DNA of 64,000 nucleotides from NCBI RefSeq assembly GCF_001641265.1, contig NW_020167540.1, forward strand, positions 186,001-250,000. The letters are read 5' to 3'. Shown here in pieces: positions 1 through 10,564 of the stretch. The position numbers were made by a program, and so were the translations under genes. This DNA is from Pseudogymnoascus destructans. Its lineage: Eukaryota > Ascomycota > Leotiomycetes > Thelebolales > Thelebolaceae. Numbering within the stretch: position 1 is the stretch's first letter; each line of letters starts with the position of its first letter. The notes beneath the pieces were generated by a model. It made no database searches and was not told where the DNA came from. It saw only the letters and a list, made by a program, of their open reading frames with translations.

Positions 1-683
1 GTCGCGCGCGGCGCTCGTCTTGCCGACGGGGAGGTCGAGCCACTCGAGGCAGAGGGGGATGGCGGGGAGCATGATGTCGTGGTGGACGTAGAGGTTATCA
101 GCTGAGTCTTCGTAGACGTAGACTTCCAGGTGTGCGACTTCGTCTTCCACTTTCGCGGCGAGGACCATGTTGTCTGTGGCGAGGATCTGGAGCTCTTCTC
201 GGTCTTCGTCGTCTTCGTCGTTCTCTTTCATGGTGATGTAGGGGTCGTCGGCGTTGGAGTCGTGGTATGCGAGGGATTTGACGTTGCCGAACATGCCCAT
301 ACCTTCGCCTTCGGTGTCTTTGGCGACGTCGGAGTCGTAGTGCTCGAGGTCATATTCGGCGAGGTCATCGTCTTCGTCTCTGTGAATTGTTAGAACCCCT
401 ACACACATGTAGCTCCCCACCACACCACCAAATAAACTCACCCCTTCGATTTCACCCCGGCGCCGCCAGTCCCATCCTCAATATCCGAGTCCGAATCACT
501 CTCCCCATCACCACCAGCCCTCGCCGCCTCCTCCGCCTCCTCCAGATCCTCCTGCGCGTCATCGAGCTGCAACTTTGCCAGCTTGGCGATCCTGTCGAAC
601 TCCGCCTCGTCGAACTCGTATTTCGTGGGGAACGGCGCCGCGAAGCCCCGCGGTACCCACGCCGTCGCTGTGACCATAGACAT
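1..683 (-). CDS. PWP1: PWP1, WD40 ribosome-biogenesis protein (5' part, cut by window edge)
   Basis: Periodic tryptophan protein 1 is a nucleolar WD40 protein needed for pre-rRNA processing. Exon 1 (683-442) starts with the family N-terminus (Met-Ser-Met-Val-Thr-Ala-Thr-Ala-Trp-Val-Pro-Arg-Gly) and runs into an acidic Glu/Asp-rich linker. A GTGAGT donor begins at 441 and a CTAAC-type branch site plus CACAG acceptor end the intron at 380. Exon 2 (379-1) restores frame as Gly, continues DEDDDLAEYDLEHYDSD, and reads through the region before the first WD repeat up to the window edge, so the WD40 propeller is missing only because the window ends. It is transcribed divergently from PRP16 across 237 bp. 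Recognition is by family memory of the N-terminus and acidic linker; the intron is read directly. Confidence 0.88.
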
Positions 684-920
684 CTTCGGTTATGTTAACA
701 CAGTTGTTCCAAGGTTGTTTGAGACGTTACCAGCTGGGTCGGTGACGGGAACTTTTTCCTCACTGTACGACTATTTGGAAATTCATACGCTAGTGTTATC
801 TAATCTTAGCGCGGATTATTTTGCGGTTGGTCCGTTGGCCTTGCTGGCTGGATTTCCCTCACTACGGGCTACGCATGACAACACCGCGCCTTCCTTTCTT
901 TCCTTAGATAGTAGCCGATC
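684..920. promoter_or_regulatory. Shared divergent promoter, PWP1/PRP16
   Basis: 237 bp separate the two start codons and must hold both promoters and 5' untranslated regions. No canonical TATA box stands out. Two essential RNA-processing genes sharing one short intergenic space suggests housekeeping co-expression, which is inference. Confidence 0.5.
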
Positions 921-3900
921 ATGGCAGGAGAAGATGGCTTCCAAAGCCCCAAGAGGCGGAAGATAGACTTCAACCCCCTCCGCAACGACGACCGCTTCGC
1001 CATCCCCTCCCGCCCAACCTCGCGCTCTCAATCCCAAGCGCCGCCACGCTCCCAATCCCAAGCCCCCTCCCGCTCGCAAAGCCGCTTCGGCAACCCCTCC
1101 CGCGCGTCAACACCACGCGGACAATCCCAATACCCCGGTACGCCGAAGCAGCATGGGTTCGATGGCCCCGAACCCGCAGTCGACGTCGAGGACTCGAATG
1201 CTCTCGACCGCGACTGGTACGCCGGCGACGAGAGCGGACATGTGTTTGGCGACGAAATGCACAATCCCTTCGGCTCGTACGATACCTCGTGGGAGGACCG
1301 ACAGAAGGAGGCGGCGCTGGTGGAGAAGAAGACCGCGAAGCGGGTTACGGCGCGCGCGGCGCAGAAGCAGCGGGATGTTGACGCCTGGGAGACGAATCGG
1401 ATGTTGACGTCTGGCGTAGCGCAGCGTCGGGACTTCGGCGACGATTTCGAGGATGATGAAGAGCAGACGCGTGTGCATTTGCTGATTCACGATCTGCGCC
1501 CGCCGTTTTTGGATGGGCGGACGGTGTTTACGAAGCAGGTGGATCCGGTGCCGGCGATTAGGGATAATCAGAGCGATATGGCGGTGTTTAGCCGGAAGGG
1601 GAGTCGGGTGGTGAAGGAGCGGAGACAGCAGAAGGAGAGGCAGAAGCAGGCGCAGGAGGCGACGAATATGGCGGGCACGGCGTTGGGGAATCTGATGGGG
1701 ATTAAGGAGGATGAGGGGGATAGTGCGGCGCCGGCGCCGGGGGAGGAGGGGGGGAGGGGGGATAGCAAGTTTGCGGAGCATATGGCGAAGAAGAGTGAGG
1801 GGGCGAGTGATTTCAGTCAGAGTAAGACGCTGAGGGAGCAGAAGGAGTATTTGCCGGCATTTGCGGTGAGGGAGGATCTGCTGAGGGTTATTAGGGATAA
1901 CCAGGTTGTTATCGTTGTGGGAGAGACGGGGTCTGGTAAAACGACCCAGCTGACGCAGTTCCTTTACGAGGATGGGTATGGGAAGAGGGGGATGATCGGG
2001 TGCACCCAGCCACGTCGTGTGGCAGCGATGAGTGTGGCAAAGCGTGTGAGCGAGGAGATGGAATGCAAGCTTGGCAGCACGGTTGGGTATGCGATCCGTT
2101 TCGAGGATTGCACGAGCAAGGAGACGGTTATCAAGTATATGACAGACGGTGTCTTGCTGCGCGAGTCTCTCAATGAGCCAGATCTGGACAGGTATTCGTG
2201 TGTCATCATGGACGAGGCCCACGAGCGCGCTCTCAACACTGATGTGCTCATGGGACTTTTCAAGAACATCCTGGCCCGCCGACGAGACTTGAAGTTGATC
2301 GTCACATCGGCTACTATGAACTCGAAGCGCTTCTCGGACTTTTATGGTGGAGCGCCAGAATTCTTCATCCCCGGTCGAACATTCCCCGTGGATGTCATGT
2401 TTCATCGCTCTCCGGTTGAGGATTATGTCGACCAGGCGGTGCAGCAAGTTCTTGCCATCCATGTTTCCATGGGCGCAGGCGATATCTTGGTGTTCATGAC
2501 TGGACAAGAGGATATCGAGTGCACCTGTGAACTTATCCGGGATCGCCTGAATGCGCTCAATGACCCTCCTAAGCTCAGCATCCTACCGATTTACAGTCAG
2601 ATGCCGGCAGACCTGCAGGCCAAGATTTTCGACAGAGCGGCGCCAGGTGTCAGGAAGGTCATTGTTGCAACCAATATCGCCGAGACGAGTTTGACAGTCG
2701 ACGGTATTATGTATGTGGTGGATGCCGGATATTCCAAGCTCAAGGTGTATAACCCGCGAATGGGCATGGATACTCTCCAGATCACGCCTATATCGCAAGC
2801 TAACGCGTCTCAACGATCCGGACGCGCAGGCCGTACCGGCCCAGGCAAGGCATTCCGTCTCTTCACCGAAGCCGCATACAAGGACGAGTTGTACATCCAG
2901 ACCATTCCTGAAATCCAGCGCACGAACCTCAGCAACACCGTTCTCCTTCTCAAATCCCTCGGCGTCAAGGACCTCCTCCATTTCGACTTCATGGACCCAC
3001 CGCCGCAAGATACCATTACCACATCACTCTTCGACCTCTGGGCCCTCGGCGCGCTGAATAACATCGGCGATCTCACGGACGTCGGCCTCAAAATGACGCC
3101 CTTCCCCATGGACCCCTCGCTGGCCAAACTCCTCATCACATCCGAAGAATACAGCTGCAGCGAAGAAATGCTGACCATAGTCTCCATGCTCTCAGTCCCC
3201 TCCATCTTCTACCGCCCCAAAGAGCGCCAAGAAGAATCCGACGCCGCGCGCGAGAAGTTCTTCGTCCCCGAGTCCGACCACCTCACGTACCTGCACGTGT
3301 ACTCGCAGTGGAAGAGCAACGGCTACAGCGACGCGTGGTGCACGCGGCACTTCCTGCACCCGAAGTCGCTGCGCCGCGCCAAGGAGATCAGAGAGCAGAT
3401 CGGGGATATCATGAAGATGCAGAAGATGACGATGGTGAGCTGTGGGACCGATTGGGATGTTATTCGGAAGTGTATTTGCTCGGGATATTATCATCAGGCC
3501 GCGAAGGTGAAGGGGATTGGGGAGTATGTGAATCTGCGCACGAGTGTGGCGATCCAGCTGCACCCGACGAGTGCGCTGTATGGTCTGGGATACTTGCCGG
3601 ATTATGTGGTGTATCACGAGCTGATCTTGACGTCGAAGGAGTACATGTCTACCGTGACGTCTGTGGATCCGAAGTGGCTCGCGGAGCTGGGGGGTGTCTT
3701 CTATAGCGTGAAGGAGAAGGGGTACTCGGCGCGCGAGAAGCGGGTGACGGAGGTGGAGTTTAATCGGAAGATGGAGATTGAGACGCAGATGGCGGAGGAT
3801 AAGAAGAATGAGGAGGAGAGGTTGGAGAGGGAGAAGGGCAGGGGGGAGACGCAGAAGAAGGGGGTGGTGGTGAAGAAGGTTGCGCAGAGGGGGGCGGTGA

Positions 3901-3938
3901 GGCGGCCGGTGGTGAAGAGGAGTGGGAGGGGGTTCTAG
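921..3938 (+). CDS. PRP16: Pre-mRNA splicing DEAH-box ATPase Prp16
   Basis: Prp16 (DHX38) is the spliceosomal ATPase that remodels the spliceosome between the two catalytic steps of splicing. One uninterrupted frame of 1005 residues has a long charged, Ser/Arg-containing N-terminal extension (about 1-310) and then the DEAH helicase core: Walker A GETGSGKT at 334-341, DEAH at 431-434, SAT at 463-465 and QRSGRAGR at 631-638. The helicase-associated and OB-fold region follows (about 690-950), with a basic Lys/Arg/Glu-rich tail. The approach to the core (KTLREQKEYLPAFAVREDLL) matches Prp16 rather than Prp2, Prp22 or Prp43. Length fits fungal orthologues. The start chosen is the first ATG of the frame. 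No introns or damage are seen. Confidence 0.93.
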   Translation: MAGEDGFQSPKRRKIDFNPLRNDDRFAIPSRPTSRSQSQAPPRSQSQAPSRSQSRFGNPSRASTPRGQSQYPGTPKQHGFDGPEPAVDVEDSNALDRDWYAGDESGHVFGDEMHNPFGSYDTSWEDRQKEAALVEKKTAKRVTARAAQKQRDVDAWETNRMLTSGVAQRRDFGDDFEDDEEQTRVHLLIHDLRPPFLDGRTVFTKQVDPVPAIRDNQSDMAVFSRKGSRVVKERRQQKERQKQAQEATNMAGTALGNLMGIKEDEGDSAAPAPGEEGGRGDSKFAEHMAKKSEGASDFSQSKTLREQKEYLPAFAVREDLLRVIRDNQVVIVVGETGSGKTTQLTQFLYEDGYGKRGMIGCTQPRRVAAMSVAKRVSEEMECKLGSTVGYAIRFEDCTSKETVIKYMTDGVLLRESLNEPDLDRYSCVIMDEAHERALNTDVLMGLFKNILARRRDLKLIVTSATMNSKRFSDFYGGAPEFFIPGRTFPVDVMFHRSPVEDYVDQAVQQVLAIHVSMGAGDILVFMTGQEDIECTCELIRDRLNALNDPPKLSILPIYSQMPADLQAKIFDRAAPGVRKVIVATNIAETSLTVDGIMYVVDAGYSKLKVYNPRMGMDTLQITPISQANASQRSGRAGRTGPGKAFRLFTEAAYKDELYIQTIPEIQRTNLSNTVLLLKSLGVKDLLHFDFMDPPPQDTITTSLFDLWALGALNNIGDLTDVGLKMTPFPMDPSLAKLLITSEEYSCSEEMLTIVSMLSVPSIFYRPKERQEESDAAREKFFVPESDHLTYLHVYSQWKSNGYSDAWCTRHFLHPKSLRRAKEIREQIGDIMKMQKMTMVSCGTDWDVIRKCICSGYYHQAAKVKGIGEYVNLRTSVAIQLHPTSALYGLGYLPDYVVYHELILTSKEYMSTVTSVDPKWLAELGGVFYSVKEKGYSAREKRVTEVEFNRKMEIETQMAEDKKNEEERLEREKGRGETQKKGVVVKKVAQRGAVRRPVVKRSGRGF

Positions 3939-4267
3939 GGCGCAGGGTTGGGAGGCCAGATGTACATAGTTGGGGATTGGGTTGTTAGAAAATTTACTTA
4001 CGGCTTCATGCTTGTTTAGACCAGGAAGAGCAAGGGCGCGGGGAAGTAAATGTGAGTCTGCCGACGGGTAAGCAGGGGTGTCGGGCGTTACGCAACAGCG
4101 CCTGTCTACTCCAGTAATAATATTTCAATGTGAGAGTTTTCCGTAGGACTAACATGTATAACAGTGGGAAAATATGGCCAGAGATGGGATTGTTTGATCA
4201 TAGGTTCAGGGATAGTGCGTACCGGTAATGCGTAGGTAGGCATTATCCAGGTTCACGGGCAGGTATT

Positions 4268-4301
4268 GTGGCATGTGTGGCATGTGTGGCATGTGTGGCA
4301 T
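4268..4301. repeat. 9-bp microsatellite, about 3.8 copies
   Basis: Perfect tandem copies of the 9-base unit GTGGCATGT. Confidence 0.9.
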
Positions 4302-4447
4302 CCCGACGCACGGAATGCGAATGCCGTATTGCCTTTCGCACCATGCAGATATCCTGAGTCTATGTAGATTATTGTATCAAATGTATCCAGTGCACTTACT
4401 GTAGGTCTGGCTCGTTGGGAACCGCCACCATGAGTCGCCGCCCACAC

Positions 4448-4509
4448 GACGCATGCTCATCATGGACCGTCGCTGGCAAGACGCATGCTCATCATGAACC
4501 GTCGCTCGC
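4448..4509. repeat. 32-bp direct tandem duplication
   Basis: Two adjacent copies of a 32-base unit starting GACGCATGCTCATCATG, the second slightly shortened and with one substitution (GGACC versus GAACC). Confidence 0.85.
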
Positions 4510-5474
4510 ACAATGATGCATGCTGACCCTGCAGCATTGGCCAAGTAGTATATATAAAATCTTTCCCTCCCTCTACCTTTTAATCATGTACTCAAGCACA
4601 AGACTTGGGCATGTCGACAAACTTTGACCCGCTCTCATCTTTATCACGGACTGCAATGTCTTTGACTTTGATGGACGCTGTAAAAGGGTCTGACCCTTGG
4701 TATATCAGGCAGAATCTCGTTTCATTCATTGCCCTCTCTCTCTTCCCAAATGTCCTACTATAGACAAGTTGTGAGCAGTTTGTCGATTTGTAGAACATGC
4801 GATATGAGATTATGGCCTGTGCACCAACTATAAGTTACTATTCTACTGGCACTCTGCCGTCAGAAATAGGCCCGTATTTTGAAACCATTATCTAGTCATT
4901 CCCCGGTATTGATATTGAGGTTTCTAAGCTATGGAAAAGCCATGTATAGTTTTAGCAACTTCTCAAAATTGGGCGTCCTAAGTCCAGTCACAGGATCCCA
5001 CCCGATATCAGCATGAAATACTTCAACGTCACAGCCATAATTGAACCCTTCTACCGCATCGTTAAATGCCCACACATGGTAGAGGATGATTCAGTTTCAT
5101 AAAATACGGGATTCAAGATCCTACGCGATTTCTTTCCCGCACTTAGTCTCTTAATCATTGATTTTTGTATACTACAGGACACTTCTTCGAGATCTGTGTC
5201 ATCTCTTTTTCTTTTATATAGTTGCACCTGTATCTTGCATCGATCCGCTCATCGCAATGCGGTAGCACTCCTTTCTTTTAGGAGTATTATATATTCAGTG
5301 TCTGGTAGGGACTTAGTCGTGTATTTTATGTCTAGCAAGCTTGCTGAAGCAGAAAAGTAGAGTGTTATCATGCCAATTTGGGCTCATAACCTGAAGAAAT
5401 AATAGACCGTGCATTTGGGTGTGAATTCGGTTTAGCTAATGTAGCAAAAACTACTAGTCTAGAGATGGCGGACT

Positions 5475-6983
5475 GTGGTTTTTGCGAATATACAGAGGAA
5501 TGGAACATTCTCCGTCGTCCTTCGCGTTGCGGGTGGAGAGATTACGGCCGATGGGTTAATAACCATTGGCCAAGTTGCAAAGAAATACAACCTTTACTGC
5601 AAAATCACTAGTGGACAGCGAATTGACATGTTTGGTGCCAAGAAGCAAGTTCTTCTCGATATTTGGACCGAACTTGTCAATGCTAGGATGGAAAGCGGCC
5701 ATGCTTATGCGAAATCTCTCCGGGCAGTCAAGGTTCGTGGCTATAAATATTGTCCATGCCACCTCACTAACAAATTTATAGAGCTGTGTAGGAACTACAT
5801 GGTGTCGGTTTGGAGTTGGTGACAGCGTTGGAATGGCAATTCGCCTTGAGCAGCGCTACAAAAGTATTCGGTCGTCACATAAAATCAAGGGTGGGGTTTC
5901 GGGATGTGTGAGAGAATGTGCTGAAGCGCAGAATAAGGAGTAGGTTTTTGCATTGTTATTTGACGATAGATACCGACCGTGTTCAAGTTTTGGGATTCAA
6001 CGTCTTTGTCGGCGGTAATGGTGGGGCAAAGCCTCGGCACTCAGAGCTACTAGCAAAGGATGTTCCACCTGATGAAGTCATTTCTCTTCTCGACCGTTAT
6101 CTTATATTCTACATACGAACAGCCGATAAACTACAATGCACCGGCCGGTGGATTGAGAATCTTCCAGGCGGAATTTACTACCTCCGCGAGGTGGTTATTA
6201 ATGACAAGCTTGGTATATGTGCGGAACTAGAGCGGCAAATGGAAGAGCTAGTAAGCTCTTATTTCTGCGAGTGGGCCGAAACTATTAAGGATCCGGAAAG
6301 ACGCAAACACTTTGAGCAATTCAGTAACACCCCAGAAACTGTGGATACCGTCGAGATCGTTGAAGAGCGTGGGCAGTCGAGATCGTTGAAGAGCGTGGGC
6401 AACAGAGGCCGACGTACTGGCCACATCACGGAGAATTTCAAGGGGCACCAATGGTCGCATGTCTCTTGGCAGCCAATTCTCAAGAGCCACCACTTCTCTG
6501 AAGAAAAGCTAGAGATATCGTCTACCAATATTAAACGTGGCGACACACAGCTCGCAATCTTCAAGATCAAGGGCAAATACTACGCAACACAGCAAATGTG
6601 TCCACACAAGGGCGCGTTCGTGCTCTCGGATGGTTTCATTGGCGACACTGATGCCGGAACTTACTGGATCTCTTGCCCATTATGTAAACGAAATTTCGAG
6701 CTCAATGGGGAATAAGCCGAGCAATGCACAAGCGATGAGACGACCAGCGTCGCAACCTTTCCAGTTGAGGAACGCGATGATGGCTGGGTATACTTGAAGC
6801 TGCCGCCCGTTGAAGAGCTTGATGCGTTGGGATGGAGAAGTGGAAGGTGAGGAGGGAAGAAGCAGTGGATCCGTTTGAGAAAGTCGATAGGGTCTATAAG
6901 AGCTTCAGGGGAAAAAAGGTCACTTATATTAAGGTTGAAATAATAGGGAAGCGTGCTACGGCACCTAGTAGGATTGACTGGTA
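5475..6983 (+). pseudogene. niiA: Nitrite reductase (siroheme, NAD(P)H) 3' half, broken
   Basis: Remnant of the fungal assimilatory nitrite reductase that reduces nitrite to ammonium. It covers the C-terminal half: siroheme/4Fe-4S half-domains (NGTFSVVLRVAGGEIT, KITSGQRIDMFGAKK, GCVRECAEAQNK, FVGGNGGAKPRHSELL) and then the Rieske-like domain (CPHKGAF...CPLCKRNFELNGE) to a plausible native C-terminus ending at the TAG at 6981-6983. A real intron survives at 5733-5781. Breaks: roughly the first half of the protein is absent; an in-frame TAG follows Asn-Lys-Glu near 5938, with a short deletion that shifts frame; a 26-bp tandem duplication lies at about 6349-6400; a TAA at 6713-6715 replaces a sense codon; and another shift lies near 6830. 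It sits upstream of the intact nitrate porter in the same orientation, so it is probably the relic of a niiA-crnA pair. Confidence 0.88.
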
Positions 6984-8074
6984 GTTAACAACTTTGTACG
7001 CATATTTGGTGTTATTGGTTCATCTGCACTACATTTTATACCCTCACATATGTATTACTTCCACACTCGGCAATTGAGCAAAATAAGCATGGTAATTAAC
7101 ATCTGCATTAAGTATAAATAAAACGACATTCATAATTGCACGTTATTGTGGTTAAATTTGCTTTGGTTTGTATGATATAACGTGACTAGATAGAACAATG
7201 AGACGGAGGTAGGAGAGGCAAAAACCTCTCGAAATATCAACCCGTAGCAATCCAATCAGTATGAATCCAGAGAGAATATTCCGGGATATAACTACAGAGG
7301 GGGCACAAAGCCTAAAGAAAAGTCTCCAATCATTAGCTTCTGGTTAGTGCTCCCCTCCGCGAGCAAACGGCCGCTATCGTCTTAGCTACCTAGGAGGAGG
7401 AGCCCCACCCGAAAACCATCTCCACGGAGATGCTAAAATACGATCTATATAGTCATGCATACTAGTGCAGCCTTATCTCTGGTTACCTCATGTTCTGGCC
7501 TCTTATCCCTGTGGGTTAGATAGGTTGTGTCCACCTTCTTATCTTTGTGTCAGCAAGCGGGTCCGCTACTGACTATGAAGAAACCAATCTAGGGAATTCT
7601 TCCCGTAACATCATTCCCCTTCCGATATTGAGCGAGTATGCTCGTGAATTGCCCAATATTTTATTATTTTTCGTTCAGGCAGCATCGGTAAGTGTTAACT
7701 GGGCTGAGGCGCTTATCTTGTTTTCACAATCAGCGCCTCTATCTAAATTCGTATCAAGCCACCATCACAACCAGCTGTAGGTTTGGGGGTTACATGCCAT
7801 GATCGTTGGGTGATAAGCTGATTTAATCTTTGAGACATTGATGGGCTGCTATCTATCTAAGGCTGGCAAATCCTCGGATGCAAAATGGACATCTCCTCGG
7901 ACTGTAAGTTAGAATTTCATGGCAAGCATATATGGGCTTCATTATACGAATACAGAAGCTCTCATTCAATTTAGCCATCAACATCTTCCGCGGTCTACCT
8001 TTATCCCAGTGCTGTTTAGACCAACTGTCTGTTTTGCTTTTGAACTTAATCCTATTAATTTGAAATCCTCACAC
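6984..8074. other. Intergenic region upstream of the nitrate porter
   Basis: About 1.1 kb between the nitrite reductase relic and the porter start. No convincing gene. The distal half is rich in GATA-type sites (separate entry). A CTCC-n2-GGAG palindrome lies at about 7418-7428, and CTCCGCGA near 7354 is one base off the reported NirA consensus CTCCGHGG. Confidence 0.5.
7471..7817. promoter_or_regulatory. Cluster of GATA (AreA/NIT2-type) sites
   Basis: HGATAR-type motifs occur at 7472-7478, 7502-7507, 7518-7523, 7538-7543, 7712-7717 and 7812-7817, four of them as CTTATC on the plus strand. Fungal nitrate genes are activated by the GATA factor AreA/NIT2 together with NirA/NIT4, so this density 260-600 bp upstream of the porter start fits nitrogen-metabolite control. 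The sites are seen; function is inferred. Confidence 0.5.
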
Positions 8075-9790
8075 ATGGCACCAAATTTTTTGAGGCTACT
8101 CATAGCCTCGCCGGAAATCAATCCCATCAACCAAAAAGCAAGATCGATCCCTATATTAAACCCATTCAATAAATATGGAAGGGTCTTCTTTTTCTCCTGG
8201 CTGGGATTCTTCGTTGCGTTTCTCTCGTGGTACTCTTTCCCGCCGCTGGTAAGTGCATTTTATGGTGGAACCCTCGAAAGATATCAGATCTCTAATAAAT
8301 TGCCTTCAGTTGACCGTTACAATTAAAAAAGACCTTCACCTAAGCCAGACCGATATTGCCAACTCTAATATAATTGCTTTACTAGCAACGTAAGCACCAG
8401 CCCAATTTCGACAGGTTTCTAGTCTGACTTCTCTAGTCTTCTTGTTCGATTTTTCTCTGGGCCACTATGCGATCGCTACGGACCACGGTTGGTTTTTGTT
8501 GGCATATTGCTGGCTGGCGCCATACCAACGGCCATGGCGGGTCTGGTTACAAACATCCATGGCCTCATGGCGTTAAGGTTTTTCATCGGCATTCTGGGTG
8601 CCAGCTTCGTGCCATGTCAAGTTTGGACAACTGGGTACTTCGATAAAAACGTCATTGGCTCTGCAAATGCCTTGACAGCGGGCTGGGGAAATGCAGGAGG
8701 AGGTATCACATAGTAAGTTTGTCCAGTCTGTCACAAAGCACTTCTATTAATACTCGGTGTTACAGCTACGTGATGCCTGCGGTCTTCGATTCTCTAGTCC
8801 AGCACAGTGGACTTGCTCCCCACAAGGCTTGGAGGGTGGCATACATTGTCCCGTTTATCATTATTGTCGTTGTTGCTCTAGGGATGCTATTCACTTGTGA
8901 CGATACACCCAGCGGCAAATGGGCCGACCGTGCCATGCCCATAGCAAGAGGCTCATCCGATAGCAGCATCCAAGGTGAAATAGACACGCCGTCTTCAGTA
9001 TCCATTGCTAAGGATATCAACAACATCAATGAAAAACACCCACAGACGATTTCAGATATTGAATCTCAGAGCGACGGCACAACATACCTTGGCCTTGCCA
9101 ATAGCGAGTTCATTGTTCCCCCGACTACTAAGGAGATCATGCACGTTGTGATTAGCCCTCAGACATTCGCCCTCTTTGGAGTATACGCATGCTCCTTTGG
9201 GACTGAGCTCGCCGTCAACTCTATACTCGGTTCATTCTACGAAAGAAACTTTCCCCACCTTGGACAGACGGAAGCTGGGGAATGGGCAGCCATGTTTGGG
9301 CTTCTGAATGTTCTATTTCGGCCATTGGGTGGAATAATATCCGATCTCATTTACAAGAAGACCCAATCCGTTTGGGCAAAGAAAATTTGGCTTATATTCC
9401 TTGGCGTGGCAGCAGGTGCTCACCTGATCGCGATCGGGGTATCGAATCCCAAAACCGAAGCCACCATGTTTGGCCTCTTCGTAGGCTTGGCTGTATTTAT
9501 GGAGGCGGCCAATGGAGCAAATTTCTCCCTTGTGCCTCATGTATACCCAGCAGCAAATGGTTCGTTGTTCCCATTACACCAACTTATGTCCGTTTGCTAA
9601 CTTTATTTGTGTAGGTATCGTTTCTGGCACAGTTGGAGCCGCCGGGAACTTAGGAGGAATCATATTCAGCATAATTTTCCGGTACAACGGGACGCATTAC
9701 GATAGATCGATTTGGATAATTGGTGTCATATGTATCGTTGTCAATATGTCTGTTTTTTGGATTAGGCCAGTTCCTACTTTGCACAAATAG
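8075..9790 (+). CDS. nrtA: High-affinity nitrate/nitrite porter, NNP family (CrnA/NrtA type)
   Basis: MFS nitrate/nitrite:proton symporter of the plasma membrane. Five exons join exactly in frame: 8075-8248, 8310-8389, 8437-8712, 8766-9559 and 9615-9790, all with GT...AG borders, giving 499 residues, the usual size for CrnA-type porters. Landmarks: the N-terminal FNKYGRVFFFSWLGFFVAFLSWY, the MFS signature around GPLCDRYGPRL, both NNP glycine signatures (GWGNAGGGIT in TM5 and GAAGNLGG in TM11), and the long hydrophilic central loop before TM7. The start is set by similarity to the family N-terminus (MAPNFLRLLIASPEINP); the frame is open further upstream without family resemblance. All splice junctions are intact and there are no stops, in contrast to the ruined nitrite reductase beside it. 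Confidence 0.92.
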
Positions 9791-10219
9791 GCAACATTTT
9801 CTTTAATTTGGATTTTTTGTTTGCCTAGAATAGCGTTGTTTAAAATACATGGCCATTAGTTAGAATAGAACGAGCCTCAAAACCATCAGGGCTATGCCAT
9901 AGTTATCATGTGATAAATGAAAGTTCTCATCTTCCGATCGTTGCTCAACTTCGTCGGTTTTGTCAAGAAAAGTCCCTGAAATCCATCGGTCAGGATTATC
10001 AATCACTCCAATTCTTCCAACAGAGACAAAGAAGCGGAGATTGCTTTACTTTTTGCAAGGTCATGTTAGATAATCATTAACACGGGGATAGCATGGAGTT
10101 AGCATGGAGATATGTACTGGATTTAATATTTATTTTCGAAAGTTTGAATATTTAATGGATTGTCATGCCCCCTATTCCTCTACAATACCCAGACACAGCT
10201 CGCTATTAAACTACAAAAT
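9791..10219. other. Intergenic, AT-rich, no gene seen
   Basis: Space between the porter stop and the glutathione S-transferase fragment. It probably contains the porter 3' UTR and the promoter of the GST remnant. Confidence 0.6.
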
Positions 10220-10435
10220 ATGTCATCCCAAATCAAGCCCATCAAGATCTACGGCAAAACGGGCCCTAATCCTCTCAAGGTCACCATAATATTTAAGGAG
10301 CTAGATATTCCCCACGAAATAGTCTCCGTCCCATTCTCAGATATCAAGAAAGCCGAATATGTCACCATCAACCCGAACGGCCGATTGCCATCTATCCATG
10401 GTCCTAACACCGGTATCACCTTGTGGGAGTCTGGC
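10220..10435 (+). pseudogene. Glutathione S-transferase, N-terminal fragment
   Basis: A 72-residue start of a Ure2/GTT-like glutathione S-transferase: the thioredoxin-fold beta-alpha-beta start (KPIKIYGKTGPNPLKV), the cis-Pro/substrate region (NPNGRLPSIHGPNTGITLWESG) and nothing more. Immediately after the conserved Trp-Glu-Ser-Gly the sequence changes to TGTAACGGGTGCC and no C-terminal helical domain is found downstream. The expected continuation is Ala/Ser-Ile-(Ile/Cys)-Glu-Tyr-Leu. It is read as a gene disrupted by insertion or rearrangement. A natural short protein is unlikely because the fold would be incomplete. Confidence 0.75.
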
Positions 10436-10564
10436 TGTAACGGGTGCCGCCGTTACAGTACATATGGTATATAAAGCGTGTTACGCGTATTCCGGGCGAG
10501 CCGGAATACTGTAGTCTTTTTGGCTCAGTGGGATGTAGCGCGAGCGTAACCGTACATCATTACA
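10436..10564. mobile_element. Possible terminus of inserted element (TG...CA bounded)
   Basis: Begins exactly where the GST reading frame breaks, with an 8-bp inverted repeat (TGTAACGG...CCGTTACA), contains TATATAAA, and can be closed at a TTACA at 10560-10564, as short LTRs do. No second copy, target duplication or coding region was found in the window, so the right boundary and class are guesses. Confidence 0.3.

Larger units (their letters stand above)
3939..5474. other. Intergenic, no supportable gene
   Basis: 1.5 kb downstream of PRP16 and ahead of the nitrite reductase relic. It holds two small tandem repeats (listed separately) and short frames without recognisable domains. A 68-codon minus-strand frame at 4592-4798 has ordinary composition but no recognised similarity. 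Confidence 0.6.

Noticed and set aside
1107..2507. 466-codon minus-strand frame opposite PRP16
   Set aside because: Shadow of the helicase gene in GC-rich sequence; composition is Arg/Leu/His-rich and no domain is seen.
4592..4798. 68-codon minus-strand frame
   Set aside because: Plausible composition but no recognised family, no introns or neighbours supporting it.
7547..7780. 77-codon frame upstream of the nitrate porter
   Set aside because: Lies in the GATA-rich promoter region and resembles nothing known; probably chance.
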